Positions 1 through 7,410 are shown, counted from the stretch's first letter. The stretch: 7,958 nucleotides of DNA from an uncultured Clostridia bacterium (GCA_945622055.1 CALZBV010000113.1:1-7958); one strand, 5' to 3'. Numbers and translations: made by a program. Notes: generated by a model from the letters alone, not told the origin.

Positions 1-1
1 C

Positions 2-1321
2 TGCTATGAGCAGGCAGGCGAGAACAGGGAGCTTTTACTGAATCTGCTGGAAAAGGTTCATAATTTCCGTACGGTAGGGGTAGATTCCATTGAACTGTGT
101 AAGCGTGTGGTGGGACTTTCGGGGCTGAAGGAACAGTTCAGGCAAAGGGAGGTATATGCGCTTGTAAAGTATTGCTATGACAGCTTTCAGGGAGAGCTTC
201 TGGACTATTACCTGACGAGATTGCTTCCGGAGTATCTGGATAAGGAAGAACGCTGTCAGGTGGTAGAGCTTTTTATTGTGCGCGGTCGGTACGACCTCGC
301 ACTTGATGCAGTGATGAAATATGGCATGGACGGCATTTCGGTAAAGAGGCTGTTAAAGCTTTGTGAACGGATGCTTCTGCAGTGTGGGGAAGAAATGAAC
401 GATATGCTGCTTCTGCTGTGCTTTGAGGTGTTCCGGCAGAACCAGTATAACGAAAAAATCATACGCTATCTCGCGCTTTACTACAATGGTACCACGATGG
501 ATATGTATCGGTTGTGGGAGAGCTGCGGAGAATACGAGATAGAGGCAGGAGATCTGGAAGAACGTCTGCTTGGGCAACATTTGTTTACTGAGAATTTTCT
601 GCCGGATGACCACAGGGTATTTTTCTCATATTGCAAAAAAAGGGCGAACCCGAAGCTGATTCGGGCCTACCTGTCCTTTTATGCCTACCGGTATTTTGTC
701 CATGGATGTGAACTGGCAAAGGGACTTTTCCCTCTTCTGTTAAAGGAAGCAGGAGAGAACAGTACGATTTGCAGGCTGGCAATGCTTAAGATTTTCTCCG
801 AACAAGAGTCATTGACAGAGGAAGAACGCTGCTTTGTAAATCAGAGTCTGGAGGAATTTGCAAGACAGGATATGCTGTTTCCGTTCTTTACGGCCTTTGA
901 AGGAAAGGCTTCCGTGCCGCCGGAGATGGAGGGCAAGGTATATGTAGAGTACCATACAAAGCCGGAGAACAGGGTGAAGATTTCGTATCTGTACGATAAC
1001 TCTGAACTGACGGATTTTGTTTCTGAGGAGATGAAGCATATCGGATATGGTTTTTTCGTGAAGGAATTCATTTTGTTTTACGGGGAAATGCTTCAGTACT
1101 ACATAACAGAGGAGAACGAAGGCGGGCAGACGATTACCGAGAGCTTTTTCAAAAAAGCGGACGGAGACAGGTTCAATGATGAAACGACGAAATACGGGCA
1201 GATTAATCTGATTTTAACTGCGATGGATCTTCAGGACGAAAAGACCATGATGGATATGCTGGAGAATTACTATCGGATGGAATATACGGTGAATCATCTG
1301 TTTTCACCGATAAAGGAGTAA
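2..1321 (+). CDS. DUF5717-like helical-repeat protein, C-terminal part (5' end outside window)
   Basis: The reading frame is open from base 2 with no start needed, so this is the last 439 residues of a longer protein. A GTG at 107 could be read as a start, but it has no ribosome site and the coding frame continues upstream of it. Most of the visible part is Leu/Tyr/Glu-rich paired helices of TPR or HEAT-like character, for example around LLPEYLDKEERCQVVELFIV and KRLLKLCERMLLQCGEEMND. From about base 905 the character changes to a beta-rich C-terminal module (KVYVEYHTKPENRVKISYLY, then GYGFFVKEFILFYGEMLQYY). No signal peptide, membrane segment or catalytic motif is visible. From memory this matches the large DUF5717 family of Lachnospiraceae that sits directly before DUF5716 genes. 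That name is an inference from composition plus neighbourhood. A likely role is scaffold or client/partner binding for the next gene product. The gene ends in TAA three bases before the next ATG, and its last codons contain that gene's ribosome site. Confidence 0.7.
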   Translation, partial: CYEQAGENRELLLNLLEKVHNFRTVGVDSIELCKRVVGLSGLKEQFRQREVYALVKYCYDSFQGELLDYYLTRLLPEYLDKEERCQVVELFIVRGRYDLALDAVMKYGMDGISVKRLLKLCERMLLQCGEEMNDMLLLLCFEVFRQNQYNEKIIRYLALYYNGTTMDMYRLWESCGEYEIEAGDLEERLLGQHLFTENFLPDDHRVFFSYCKKRANPKLIRAYLSFYAYRYFVHGCELAKGLFPLLLKEAGENSTICRLAMLKIFSEQESLTEEERCFVNQSLEEFARQDMLFPFFTAFEGKASVPPEMEGKVYVEYHTKPENRVKISYLYDNSELTDFVSEEMKHIGYGFFVKEFILFYGEMLQYYITEENEGGQTITESFFKKADGDRFNDETTKYGQINLILTAMDLQDEKTMMDMLENYYRMEYTVNHLFSPIKE

Positions 1322-1324
1322 AAG

Positions 1325-2581
1325 ATGCAGGAAGGCAGTCAGCTTGTTTTGGGAATAGACCTGTGTGATGATATTACCCAGGTTACGGTGATGCGGCCGT
1401 ATTCGGCAGAGCCTGAGGCGGTCGCCTTTGACGCTTTGACGCGACGAGAATTTTTGCCGACGGTTCTGGTAAGCTCAGGTGATACCTGGAAGCTTGAGGA
1501 AAGCACGGAGACAGAAGGAAAAAGAGCTTCTGCATTTTTTCACGCGGCGATGCTTGGAAGAGAGACGGCCGGGGGGAAGGATGAGCCGAATGCGCGGGAA
1601 CTTACGGAGCTCTTTCTAAAGCTTTTACTTAAACGGATAGAGGAGCGATTTTATTCACAGGAAATCGGACTGATTGCCGTAACCTGTGAAGAAGCGGATA
1701 ATGAGGCTTCGGCGGAGTTTTTAAGAAACCTTTTTCTCGGCCTTGGGTGGAAAGAAGACCGGGTTTTGATTCTGAGCCATCTGACGGCATTTTTGAACTA
1801 TTCGCTCCGCCAGGAGGAGGGGCTCTGGAAAAAGGGAGCCGCGGCATTTGATTACACTACCGGAGGTCTTCGTTTTTACTCTATGGAATGTTATATGCGT
1901 GGAGGAGAACGGTTGTTACTTTCCGACCTGCGGGACTACTCGGATACGATGCCCGCAGATTACATCAAAACGGAAACAACGGAGCGGGCGGCACTTACGT
2001 TTGAACGGCTTGCAGGAAAGGAGCTCCAGGGAAAGACGGCAACGCTTTATATTACGGGACGCGGCTTTGAGGGAGAATGGACCTCTGAGGTGCTTCGTAT
2101 GCTCTCTGTGGGAAGACGGGTATTCCGCGGACAGAACCTATATACGCAGGGTGCGTGCTATAAGGCGGCAGATATTTTTTTTCGAAACCAGAAGGCTCCG
2201 TTTTCTGTTTTCTGGCCGGATCAGATTACCTATGATGTATTTTTACAGGCAGAGACGACAGATGAGCAGGAGCTTTGTCTGGCACATGCAGGAGAAACCT
2301 TCGGGCAGATTCATTCTGAGGTGACGGTGCTGTTAGATACAGTGGACCGGCTTACGTTTCGGGTGACGAAGGTGGCAACGGACCGGGAATATCAGCTTCG
2401 AATTGCCCCCGGAGACCTTACGGTTCGGGCAGACCGGACCAGCCGGTATGCCGTGAGGGTGTTTTTTGTTACGAAGACGCAAATGGTAATCCAGCTAAAG
2501 GATTTGGGCTTTGGTGATTTTTATCCTTCTACCGGGCGGCTGTATGAGGAGATTATTGATTTGGCACAGTTGGAACAATAA
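1325..2581 (+). CDS. Degenerate Hsp70/actin-fold (ASKHA) protein, DUF5716-like
   Basis: The product is 418 residues. The ATG is set by AAGGAG at 1313-1318, six bases upstream and inside the end of the previous gene. The layout follows an Hsp70 nucleotide-binding domain. A phosphate-1-like strand, LGIDLCDDITQVTVM (residues 9-23), aligns with the Hsp70 motif GIDLGTTxS. A phosphate-2-like stretch, AFDYTTGGLRFY (D176, G180-G181), aligns with DLGGGTFD. An adenosine-motif-like segment, LYITGRGFEGEW (241-252), is followed by VGRRVFRGQNLYTQGACYKA, matching the order VGGSxxxP...INPDEAVAxGAA. The last ~110 residues (from about GQIHSEVTVLLDTVDRLTF) are beta-strand rich, where Hsp70 has its substrate-binding domain, but there is no helical lid and the protein is much shorter than DnaK (~600). 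The Gly-Thr-Thr loop of phosphate 1 is replaced by Cys-Asp-Asp, so ATP hydrolysis may be altered or lost. From memory this is the DUF5716 family, which is usually next to DUF5717. The function is unknown. I infer an Hsp70-like switch or adaptor acting with the flanking helical-repeat proteins. Confidence 0.75.
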   Translation: MQEGSQLVLGIDLCDDITQVTVMRPYSAEPEAVAFDALTRREFLPTVLVSSGDTWKLEESTETEGKRASAFFHAAMLGRETAGGKDEPNARELTELFLKLLLKRIEERFYSQEIGLIAVTCEEADNEASAEFLRNLFLGLGWKEDRVLILSHLTAFLNYSLRQEEGLWKKGAAAFDYTTGGLRFYSMECYMRGGERLLLSDLRDYSDTMPADYIKTETTERAALTFERLAGKELQGKTATLYITGRGFEGEWTSEVLRMLSVGRRVFRGQNLYTQGACYKAADIFFRNQKAPFSVFWPDQITYDVFLQAETTDEQELCLAHAGETFGQIHSEVTVLLDTVDRLTFRVTKVATDREYQLRIAPGDLTVRADRTSRYAVRVFFVTKTQMVIQLKDLGFGDFYPSTGRLYEEIIDLAQLEQ

Positions 2582-2608
2582 TGCAAAAACGCAGGAAAGG
2601 AATGTAGT

Positions 2609-3445
2609 ATGGCGAGAGTAATCCTATGTGCGGGAAAACGCGGAAAGCATGCGTTTCGTGTCGGAAAAAGCAACATAAGGCTTTTTTCGGCGGAGGAAAT
2701 CTGTTATTACTTATACTACAATGCCGCAACTGCGGAAGACTTCCTGACGGACCCGGCACTTGCGGATTATTTCGAAACAGAGCTCCTGCTTCCTGAAGTC
2801 GCAGGAAGACTTCGGCTGCTTTTGGCAGCGGACGCAATGCCAAAGGAATATGCGACGGTGATTTTCGGAATTACCCCGATGTATACGGCGGAGGAAATTG
2901 CAGAGTTTATGCTTGAACTGGAGAAGGTTTCGGAGATGCCCGGCTGGCAGAAGCAAAAGGTGCGGGCGGATGCTTATCTGGAACGCAGAAATTACCGGGA
3001 GGCTGCCGGAATTTATGAATCACTTCTCCGCAGCAGAAAGGAAAAGGAGCTTTCGGAGGTGGCAATCGGCAACCTTTACCATAATCTTGCGGTTTGCGAG
3101 CTTCACACCACGGGGCCGGGAACTGCGGCGGTATATTTTGCAGAGAGCTATGAAAAAAACAGGAATCCGGAATCCCTTCAATCCTATCTGCTTGCACTCA
3201 GGCTTTCCAAGAGGGACAACGATTACCTGAATGCACTGGAGCGCTATGGTGTGTCAGAGCAGCTGCGCTCGGAGCTTGACACAAAGCTTCTGGGCGTTAC
3301 GATTGAAGCCGGAGAAACGGCAGATTACCGGAGAATGATGCGGGTTAAAAAGCTCTTAGAGGAAGGGCAGCTGCAGGAATACCGGCAGGCAACGCAGAGT
3401 CTTGTGGAAGAATTTAAACAGCAATACAGAATGGATAACATGTAG
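2609..3445 (+). CDS. Hypothetical TPR-like protein of the Hsp70-like gene cluster
   Basis: The product is 278 residues. The ATG at 2609 has AAAGGA at 2596-2601 with a seven-base spacer. No family name is recognised. The N-terminus (residues 1-40, MARVILCAGKRGKHAF onward) is a short basic beta-like segment followed by a helix (SAEEICYYLYYNA). Residues ~41-110 are helical and Leu-rich (ETELLLPEVAGRLRLLLAAD, then TAEEIAEFMLELEKV). Residues ~113-184 contain two TPR-like helix pairs: RADAYLERRNYREAAGIYES, with the usual A/Y/A spacing, and IGNLYHNLAVCELHTTGPGT leading into AAVYFAESYEKN. The C-terminal 70 residues are charged helices ending KKLLEEGQLQEYRQATQSLV. There is no signal peptide, membrane helix or enzyme motif, so it is probably a cytoplasmic adaptor. 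It lies 27 bases after the Hsp70-like gene and 17 before a membrane coiled-coil gene, which suggests a bridge between them. That role is inference. Confidence 0.7.
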   Translation: MARVILCAGKRGKHAFRVGKSNIRLFSAEEICYYLYYNAATAEDFLTDPALADYFETELLLPEVAGRLRLLLAADAMPKEYATVIFGITPMYTAEEIAEFMLELEKVSEMPGWQKQKVRADAYLERRNYREAAGIYESLLRSRKEKELSEVAIGNLYHNLAVCELHTTGPGTAAVYFAESYEKNRNPESLQSYLLALRLSKRDNDYLNALERYGVSEQLRSELDTKLLGVTIEAGETADYRRMMRVKKLLEEGQLQEYRQATQSLVEEFKQQYRMDNM

Positions 3446-3462
3446 AAGGAATAGGTGCGACA

Positions 3463-4623
3463 ATGGGACTGTTTTCCTGGTTCAAAAGTAAAAAGAAAAA
3501 ACAGAGTGCCCCCGAGGTCCGTCAGGCCGGTATCGGAAAGGATGTGACCGATGCGCATACCCGTCAGGTTTTTTATAAGGAGTGTGCTGACCTGATTGAT
3601 GAGGCCGTGCAGCAGATGGAGGAGGCAAAAAATGAATACGGTCTTGTGACGTCCTACCTGTCTGATGTGGAAAAGGTGGAGCACCTTTCCGGAGAGAGTA
3701 AGGCAGTTGTAACGGATGCGGCAAAGCAGCTTCTGAAGCTTTCAGAGGAAAGGTCCAGAATCGGGCAGAAGGAGCCGTCGATTTCCGGTGCACAGAAGGG
3801 ATTTCTGGCGCTTCATGAGGAGGAAATGCCAAAAACGATTCGCTGGCTGAAGGAGGAAGAAGCGCGCCAGATTGAGATTGAAGGAAAGCTTAACTACATG
3901 GCCGGGGAAAAATCGGTATTTACCATGGAATACGAGGAGTGCCTTGCAACGAATGAGTTTCTGAAAAAGGTAATGATTGGTGTTTTTGTGGGGGTAATGG
4001 GTTTTATTCTTCTGTTTTTCTGGCTTGGGGCGAAAAGCGGAAAGGATTTGCGTGTACCGTTTCTATTGACGGTCATCGTCGGACTCGCGGCTTCCATGTA
4101 TATTCTGGTAACGACACGGAAAAATCTGTATCGTATGAAGGTAGCAGAACGGAACCGAAATAAGGTAATTGAAGTTGAGAATAAAATCAAGCTGAAATAT
4201 GTAAACTGTACGTGGGCGATTGACTATGCTTACGAGAAATATCATACGGGTAGCTCTTCCCAGCTGGAGATGATGTGGAAGGAATACCTCCGCATCAAGG
4301 CAGAGGAAGAACAATTCCGGAAAAATGAGCGTCAGCAGGAAGCTTATCGTACTGCAATTATTCGTGAGCTTCGCAAATATGGTGTTTTTGATGCAGGAAT
4401 CTGGGTGCTGCAGCCGGGAGCACTGCTGGATGGGCGCGAGATGGTGGAGGTGCGTCACAGCCTGAACATCAGACGACAGAAGCTGCGGGATCATATTGAT
4501 TATAACGCAAAACAGAAGGAGCGGAATGAGGCTGCGATACTTCAGTTTATTGCAGATTATCCGGAATATATTGAGGAAACGAAGGAGCTTTTACAACGTT
4601 ACAGGCTTTTACGGAGGCAGTGA
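3463..4623 (+). CDS. Coiled-coil protein with a central two-helix membrane hairpin
   Basis: The product is 386 residues and belongs to no family I can name. The ATG at 3463 is 17 bases after the previous stop. AAGGA at 3446-3450 is rather distant (12 bases), while AGGTG at 3453-3457 is at normal spacing. The N-terminus, MGLFSWFKSKKKKQ, combines hydrophobic/aromatic and basic residues and could lie on the membrane surface. Residues ~35-160 are highly charged helix with coiled-coil character (IDEAVQQMEEAKNEYG, then KEEEARQIEIEGKLNYM). Two hydrophobic helices follow at ~170-189 (VMIGVFVGVMGFILLFFWLG) and ~198-217 (VPFLLTVIVGLAASMYILVT), joined by a short loop (AKSGKDLR), after which KNLYRMKVAERNRNK restarts the helix. 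Residues ~225-386 are again charged and helical and end RLLRRQ. Both large helical parts should be on the same side, the cytoplasm by the positive-inside rule. It probably anchors the preceding soluble proteins to the membrane; this role is inference. Confidence 0.72.
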   Translation: MGLFSWFKSKKKKQSAPEVRQAGIGKDVTDAHTRQVFYKECADLIDEAVQQMEEAKNEYGLVTSYLSDVEKVEHLSGESKAVVTDAAKQLLKLSEERSRIGQKEPSISGAQKGFLALHEEEMPKTIRWLKEEEARQIEIEGKLNYMAGEKSVFTMEYEECLATNEFLKKVMIGVFVGVMGFILLFFWLGAKSGKDLRVPFLLTVIVGLAASMYILVTTRKNLYRMKVAERNRNKVIEVENKIKLKYVNCTWAIDYAYEKYHTGSSSQLEMMWKEYLRIKAEEEQFRKNERQQEAYRTAIIRELRKYGVFDAGIWVLQPGALLDGREMVEVRHSLNIRRQKLRDHIDYNAKQKERNEAAILQFIADYPEYIEETKELLQRYRLLRRQ

Positions 4624-4669
4624 ACGGAAGCCATTTCAAAAGAGGAAGTAGTAAAGGGAGGTCTTTCTG

Positions 4670-5947
4670 ATGAAGGACGAGGAACAAAAACGACAAAGAG
4701 TGCTTCGAAGCGGGATTTTTCTGGCATTATTTTCGGCATTGATTTGTCTGCTTCAGGGTGTTGCAATGAAGAATTGTTTTGTCCATGCAAAGTCAGCTGC
4801 GATGCAGGACAATTTTCCGGGACAGATTGATAGCTTGAATTCGGAAAAGAACCCGGATACAGAAAATAGTTCAAAGAACGAAAAGGATTCCTTTGGCAGT
4901 CAGACACCGGGCGGGAATCATCATGAGCAGGAATTTGAGACAGTCTGGGAGTATTTGTTTGGAGAAAATGCTCCGGAGCTTACAAAAGAGCAGGGTTCGT
5001 ATTGTGTTTTAATCCGAAAGAACGGGGGAAATCTCGTCAAGGTAAAGGAAGAACAGATATATCGTACGATTTCGGTGGAGCTTGAGACAGAGAATGAGGT
5101 AACTGTCGATTCTGTCGTGCGTGTCTGCAAGAATGTGTATTATGTTGGAGAACCGACGCCGGAACAGATTATTATCCCGGAGGACAAGAAAAATGTTCCG
5201 TTAGTGCGGGAACCGAAGACAGAGGTCGAGGACACGGTTCGGGATATTCAGATTACGCAAAACAATGGCAAGAGTACGATTTTAATGGAACTCAATTCAG
5301 TATACGAAGCAGAGCTTTCTGAGGACGAGGAGTTTATATACCTTACCTTGTATCGGCCGTTTGAACTGTATGATAAGATTATTGTGCTGGATGCCGGTCA
5401 TGGTGGATATGATCCCGGAACGAGTGGTGGCGGTGTAACGGAGGCCTCGGTGAATTTAAAGGTAATCCGGTATCTGAAGGAACTGATGGATACAAGAGAG
5501 GATATCAAGGTTTATTACACAAGACTCGACAATTCCCTTCCGGATCTGTCGGCACGTGTGGAGTTTGCAAATGCACTCCATGCAGATTTTCTGCTCAGTG
5601 TGCATTGCAATTATAACGATTATACCTCCATACATGGTGTTGATGTAATGTACAGTAAGCTTCAGGTAGTGGACGAGAATTTCAGCTCGCGGATTCTGGC
5701 AGAAAAATGTCTGTACACTGTAAGCCGGGAGATGGGAATGACCAGACGTTATCTTGAGGAACGTTCCTCCAATCTCCATCTGATGAAATACTGTACTATG
5801 CCGTGTGCGCTGGTGGAGATTGGCTTTATGTCAAATCCCGGGGACCTGGAGATGCTGAAAACAGAGAAAACACAGCGTGCCTGTGCACGTGCACTTTATA
5901 AAGTAATTGATGAATGCTATCGAAACAGAGAGGAAAAAAACGAATGA
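4670..5947 (+). CDS. N-acetylmuramoyl-L-alanine amidase (Amidase_3), membrane-anchored or secreted
   Basis: This zinc hydrolase cleaves the amide bond between MurNAc and the stem peptide of peptidoglycan, outside the cytoplasmic membrane. It is 425 residues. The start has a strong AGGGAGG at 4655-4661 with an eight-base spacer. The domain order is: basic N-terminus and hydrophobic segment ~14-32 (SGIFLALFSALICLLQG), either a signal peptide or a membrane anchor; a polar Ser/Asn/Glu linker ~45-85; a region ~86-235 of predicted beta strands (including VRDIQITQNNGKSTILMELN) that resembles an AMIN-type targeting domain only in general shape; then the catalytic domain from ~236. The zinc ligands are visible as DAGHGGYDPG (H244), TEASVNLKV (E258) and LLSVHCNYN (H312), with the catalytic Glu in ALVEIGFMSN (E383). 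All key residues are present, so it should be active. No SH3 or LysM wall-binding repeats are seen. It lies 46 bases after the membrane coiled-coil gene with no visible promoter or terminator between them, so it is probably co-transcribed. Confidence 0.93.
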   Translation: MKDEEQKRQRVLRSGIFLALFSALICLLQGVAMKNCFVHAKSAAMQDNFPGQIDSLNSEKNPDTENSSKNEKDSFGSQTPGGNHHEQEFETVWEYLFGENAPELTKEQGSYCVLIRKNGGNLVKVKEEQIYRTISVELETENEVTVDSVVRVCKNVYYVGEPTPEQIIIPEDKKNVPLVREPKTEVEDTVRDIQITQNNGKSTILMELNSVYEAELSEDEEFIYLTLYRPFELYDKIIVLDAGHGGYDPGTSGGGVTEASVNLKVIRYLKELMDTREDIKVYYTRLDNSLPDLSARVEFANALHADFLLSVHCNYNDYTSIHGVDVMYSKLQVVDENFSSRILAEKCLYTVSREMGMTRRYLEERSSNLHLMKYCTMPCALVEIGFMSNPGDLEMLKTEKTQRACARALYKVIDECYRNREEKNE

Positions 5948-6525
5948 AACGAATTATTTTTGCAACCGGAAATGCCGGTAAGATGAAAGAAATCAAGGAG
6001 ATTCTGGCAGATTTGCCATATGAGGTGCTTTCCATGAAGGAAGCGTCAGTAACGGCTGATATCGTCGAGGATGGTACTACATTTGAGGAGAATGCATTGA
6101 TTAAGGCCAGAACGGTAGCAAAGCTTACCGGAGAGATTGCGATGGCAGACGATTCCGGCCTTGAAGTAGACTATATGGATAAGGCACCGGGTATTTTGTC
6201 TGCACGTTTTATGGGTGAAGATACTTCCTACGATATCAAGAACCGCTACATTATCGACCAATTGGAAGGCGTAGAGGGAGAGGCGCGTTCGGCGCGTTTT
6301 GTCTGTGCAATTGCCTGTGTATGGCCGGATGGAAGAGAAAAGGTATGCCGTGCGACTATCGAAGGCCGGATTGCAAAGGAGATCTGTGGGGAAAACGGTT
6401 TTGGCTATGATCCGATTTTCTATGTGCCGGAATATGGAAAAACCACTGCAGAGCTTTCCATGCAGGAGAAAAACGAGATTTCTCATCGTGCCAAAGCATT
6501 ACGTGAGATGAAGAAGGAGCTGTAA
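5944..6525 (+). CDS. rdgB: XTP/dITP diphosphatase (RdgB/HAM1 family, non-canonical purine NTP pyrophosphatase)
   Basis: The enzyme hydrolyses dITP, XTP and ITP to the monophosphate plus pyrophosphate in the cytoplasm, keeping deaminated purines out of DNA and RNA. The product is 193 residues, the normal family length. I chose ATG 5944 rather than an in-frame ATG at 5914: the family signature starts at once (MKRIIFATGNAGK, substrate loop T8-K13), the sequence AGAGGAAAAAA (5928-5938) serves as ribosome site, and the start overlaps the amidase stop as ATGA, which implies translational coupling. Visible motifs are TTFEENALIKA (acidic metal ligands E48/E49), MADDSGLEV with D69 at the position of the known catalytic Asp, APGILSARF, the ENGFGYDPIF substrate pocket, and the C-terminal SHRAKAL. 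Nothing is missing. Coupling to an envelope amidase looks like operon packing rather than shared function. Confidence 0.95.
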   Translation: MKRIIFATGNAGKMKEIKEILADLPYEVLSMKEASVTADIVEDGTTFEENALIKARTVAKLTGEIAMADDSGLEVDYMDKAPGILSARFMGEDTSYDIKNRYIIDQLEGVEGEARSARFVCAIACVWPDGREKVCRATIEGRIAKEICGENGFGYDPIFYVPEYGKTTAELSMQEKNEISHRAKALREMKKEL

Positions 6526-6529
6526 TACT

Positions 6530-7012
6530 ATGAAGGCAGTGATTGTGAGCGACACGCATGGAAGATTCGGTGGCATTCAGCAAGTCATTGAGGCGGAAAA
6601 GCCTTTTGATCTGTTTTTGCATGCAGGGGATATTCAGGGAGGTGCCTGCCGGATTGAAGAATGGGCTGAGGTTCCGGTTTATGTTGCAAAGGGGAATTGC
6701 GACTATGGCGAAGATTATTCAGAGGAACAGGTAGTTCCGTTTGGAAGTCACAAAATTTTTCTTACACACGGACATCGCTATGGGGTAAAGCTTGGAATTG
6801 AAACGCTTGCCATGGCGGCAAAGAATCAGGGAGCTGATATTGCGGTGTACGGTCATACGCATATTTCACTTGCGGACGAGCGCTACGGGGTCACAGTACT
6901 AAATCCCGGAAGCCTGTCTGAGCCGCGGGGCGGGCTTTACCGACCGACGTATATCGTGCTGGAAACAGAGCCTTTTGGTGGGGTGAAATGGGAAATAAAA
7001 TTTATTGAATAA
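6530..7012 (+). CDS. YfcE/MJ0936-type metallophosphoesterase
   Basis: This is a two-metal phosphodiesterase of the calcineurin-like superfamily, small YfcE type, 160 residues, full length. Metal and active-site motifs occur in order: VSDTHG (D8, H10), LHAGD (D34), KGNCD (N56), LTHGH (H80) and VYGHTH (H109, H111), followed by the usual VLNPGSLSEPRG. The protein is cytoplasmic, with no signal or membrane segment. Family members cleave artificial phosphodiester substrates, and the physiological substrate is generally unknown, so no specific role is claimed. It starts four bases after rdgB, with AAGGAG at 6514-6519 inside the rdgB end. An rdgB-yfcE pair is a common arrangement in clostridia as I recall. 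The stop codon lies within a perfect AT-only palindrome (6997-7017), and the tRNA promoter begins 18 bases later. Confidence 0.92.
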   Translation: MKAVIVSDTHGRFGGIQQVIEAEKPFDLFLHAGDIQGGACRIEEWAEVPVYVAKGNCDYGEDYSEEQVVPFGSHKIFLTHGHRYGVKLGIETLAMAAKNQGADIAVYGHTHISLADERYGVTVLNPGSLSEPRGGLYRPTYIVLETEPFGGVKWEIKFIE

Positions 7013-7017
7013 ATTTT
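6997..7017. repeat. Perfect AT-only palindrome at the end of the metallophosphoesterase gene
   Basis: Two 10-base arms (AAAATTTATT and AATAAATTTT) flank a single G, and the stop codon lies inside. Followed by T and CAAAAAA, it is a weak hairpin with no G-C pairs in the arms, so intrinsic termination here is doubtful. It is, however, the only candidate 3' end for the protein operon before the tRNA promoter. It could instead act as an AT-rich upstream element of that promoter. Confidence 0.4.
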
Positions 7018-7029
7018 TCAAAAAAGTGT

Positions 7030-7058
7030 TGACTTTTCTATCGGCATCATATATAATA
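7030..7058 (+). promoter_or_regulatory. Sigma-A type promoter of the tRNA array
   Basis: The -35 element TTGACT (7030-7035) and a perfect -10 TATAAT (7053-7058) are separated by exactly 17 bases. The region just upstream (7011-7027) is A/T tracts and could serve as an UP element. Transcription should start near 7065, giving a leader of about 38 bases before tRNA-Pro. The near-consensus strength suits a stable-RNA operon. Confidence 0.88.
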
Positions 7059-7102
7059 TGTCTTGCGTCACGGAAATGAAGTTAGTTCCCGAAAGCTCTG
7101 AA

Positions 7103-7177
7103 CGGGGTGTGGCTCAGTTTGGCTAGAGTGCTTGATTTGGGATCAAGAGGTCGCAGGTTCGAATCCTGTCACCCCGA
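7103..7177 (+). tRNA. tRNA-Pro (anticodon TGG)
   Basis: The full cloverleaf is visible. The acceptor CGGGGTG (7103-7109) pairs with CACCCCG (7170-7176) and the discriminator is A. The anticodon arm CTTGA-TTTGGGA-TCAAG gives TGG, and the T loop is TTCGAAT. The gene does not encode CCA (ATTT follows). It is the first gene of the array, about 38 bases after the predicted transcription start. Confidence 0.97.
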
Positions 7178-7200
7178 TTTAGTGACGAAGATATATTTCT

Positions 7201-7271
7201 GCGGGTGTAGTTCAATGGTAGAACACTAGCCTTCCAAGCTAGATACGTGGGTTCGATTCCCATCACCCGCT
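7201..7271 (+). tRNA. tRNA-Gly (anticodon TCC)
   Basis: The acceptor GCGGGTG pairs with CACCCGC (7264-7270) and the discriminator is T. The anticodon arm CTAGC-CTTCCAA-GCTAG gives TCC. It is 71 nucleotides without encoded CCA, and the 3' end runs into TTTT. It lies 23 bases after tRNA-Pro. Confidence 0.97.
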
Positions 7272-7337
7272 TTTGCAAATGCAAGGCGGTCTTCCGCAGA
7301 CGGGATTTCTTCCCGTTAATTTTTTGCTTTGCTCTGT
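7272..7337 (+). terminator. Spacer with three hairpins; the third (7300-7325) is a weak intrinsic-terminator shape
   Basis: Between tRNA-Gly and tRNA-Arg lie TTGCA/TGCAA (7273-7284), GCGG-TCTT-CCGC (7286-7297) and ACGGGA-TTTCT-TCCCGT (7300-7316). The last is followed by TAATTTTTT. The stem is only six base pairs and the T run is displaced by three bases, so it may attenuate rather than stop transcription. No clear new promoter is seen before tRNA-Arg. Confidence 0.5.

Positions 7338-7410
<73 letters not shown>

Noticed and set aside
107..1321. GTG at 107 as the true start of the first gene
   Set aside because: There is no Shine-Dalgarno sequence upstream, and the same frame is open with protein-like composition back to base 2, so the gene is cut by the window edge.
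1848..2324. A 158-residue + strand frame inside the Hsp70-like gene
   Set aside because: It is an out-of-frame shadow rich in Arg and Cys, with no ribosome site. The overlapping frame carries the conserved ATPase-like motifs.
2581..2607. An eight-codon mini-ORF (MQKRRKGM) starting in the stop of the Hsp70-like gene
   Set aside because: It is too short to judge, has no ribosome site of its own, and contains the ribosome site of the next gene. It is probably chance, although a coupling role cannot be excluded.
5914..5943. Upstream in-frame ATG for the RdgB gene giving ten extra residues (MLSKQRGKKR)
   Set aside because: The family begins at MKRIIFATGN, and the ATG at 5944 overlaps the previous stop with a purine-rich ribosome site just upstream. 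The longer form would overlap the amidase gene by 34 bases.
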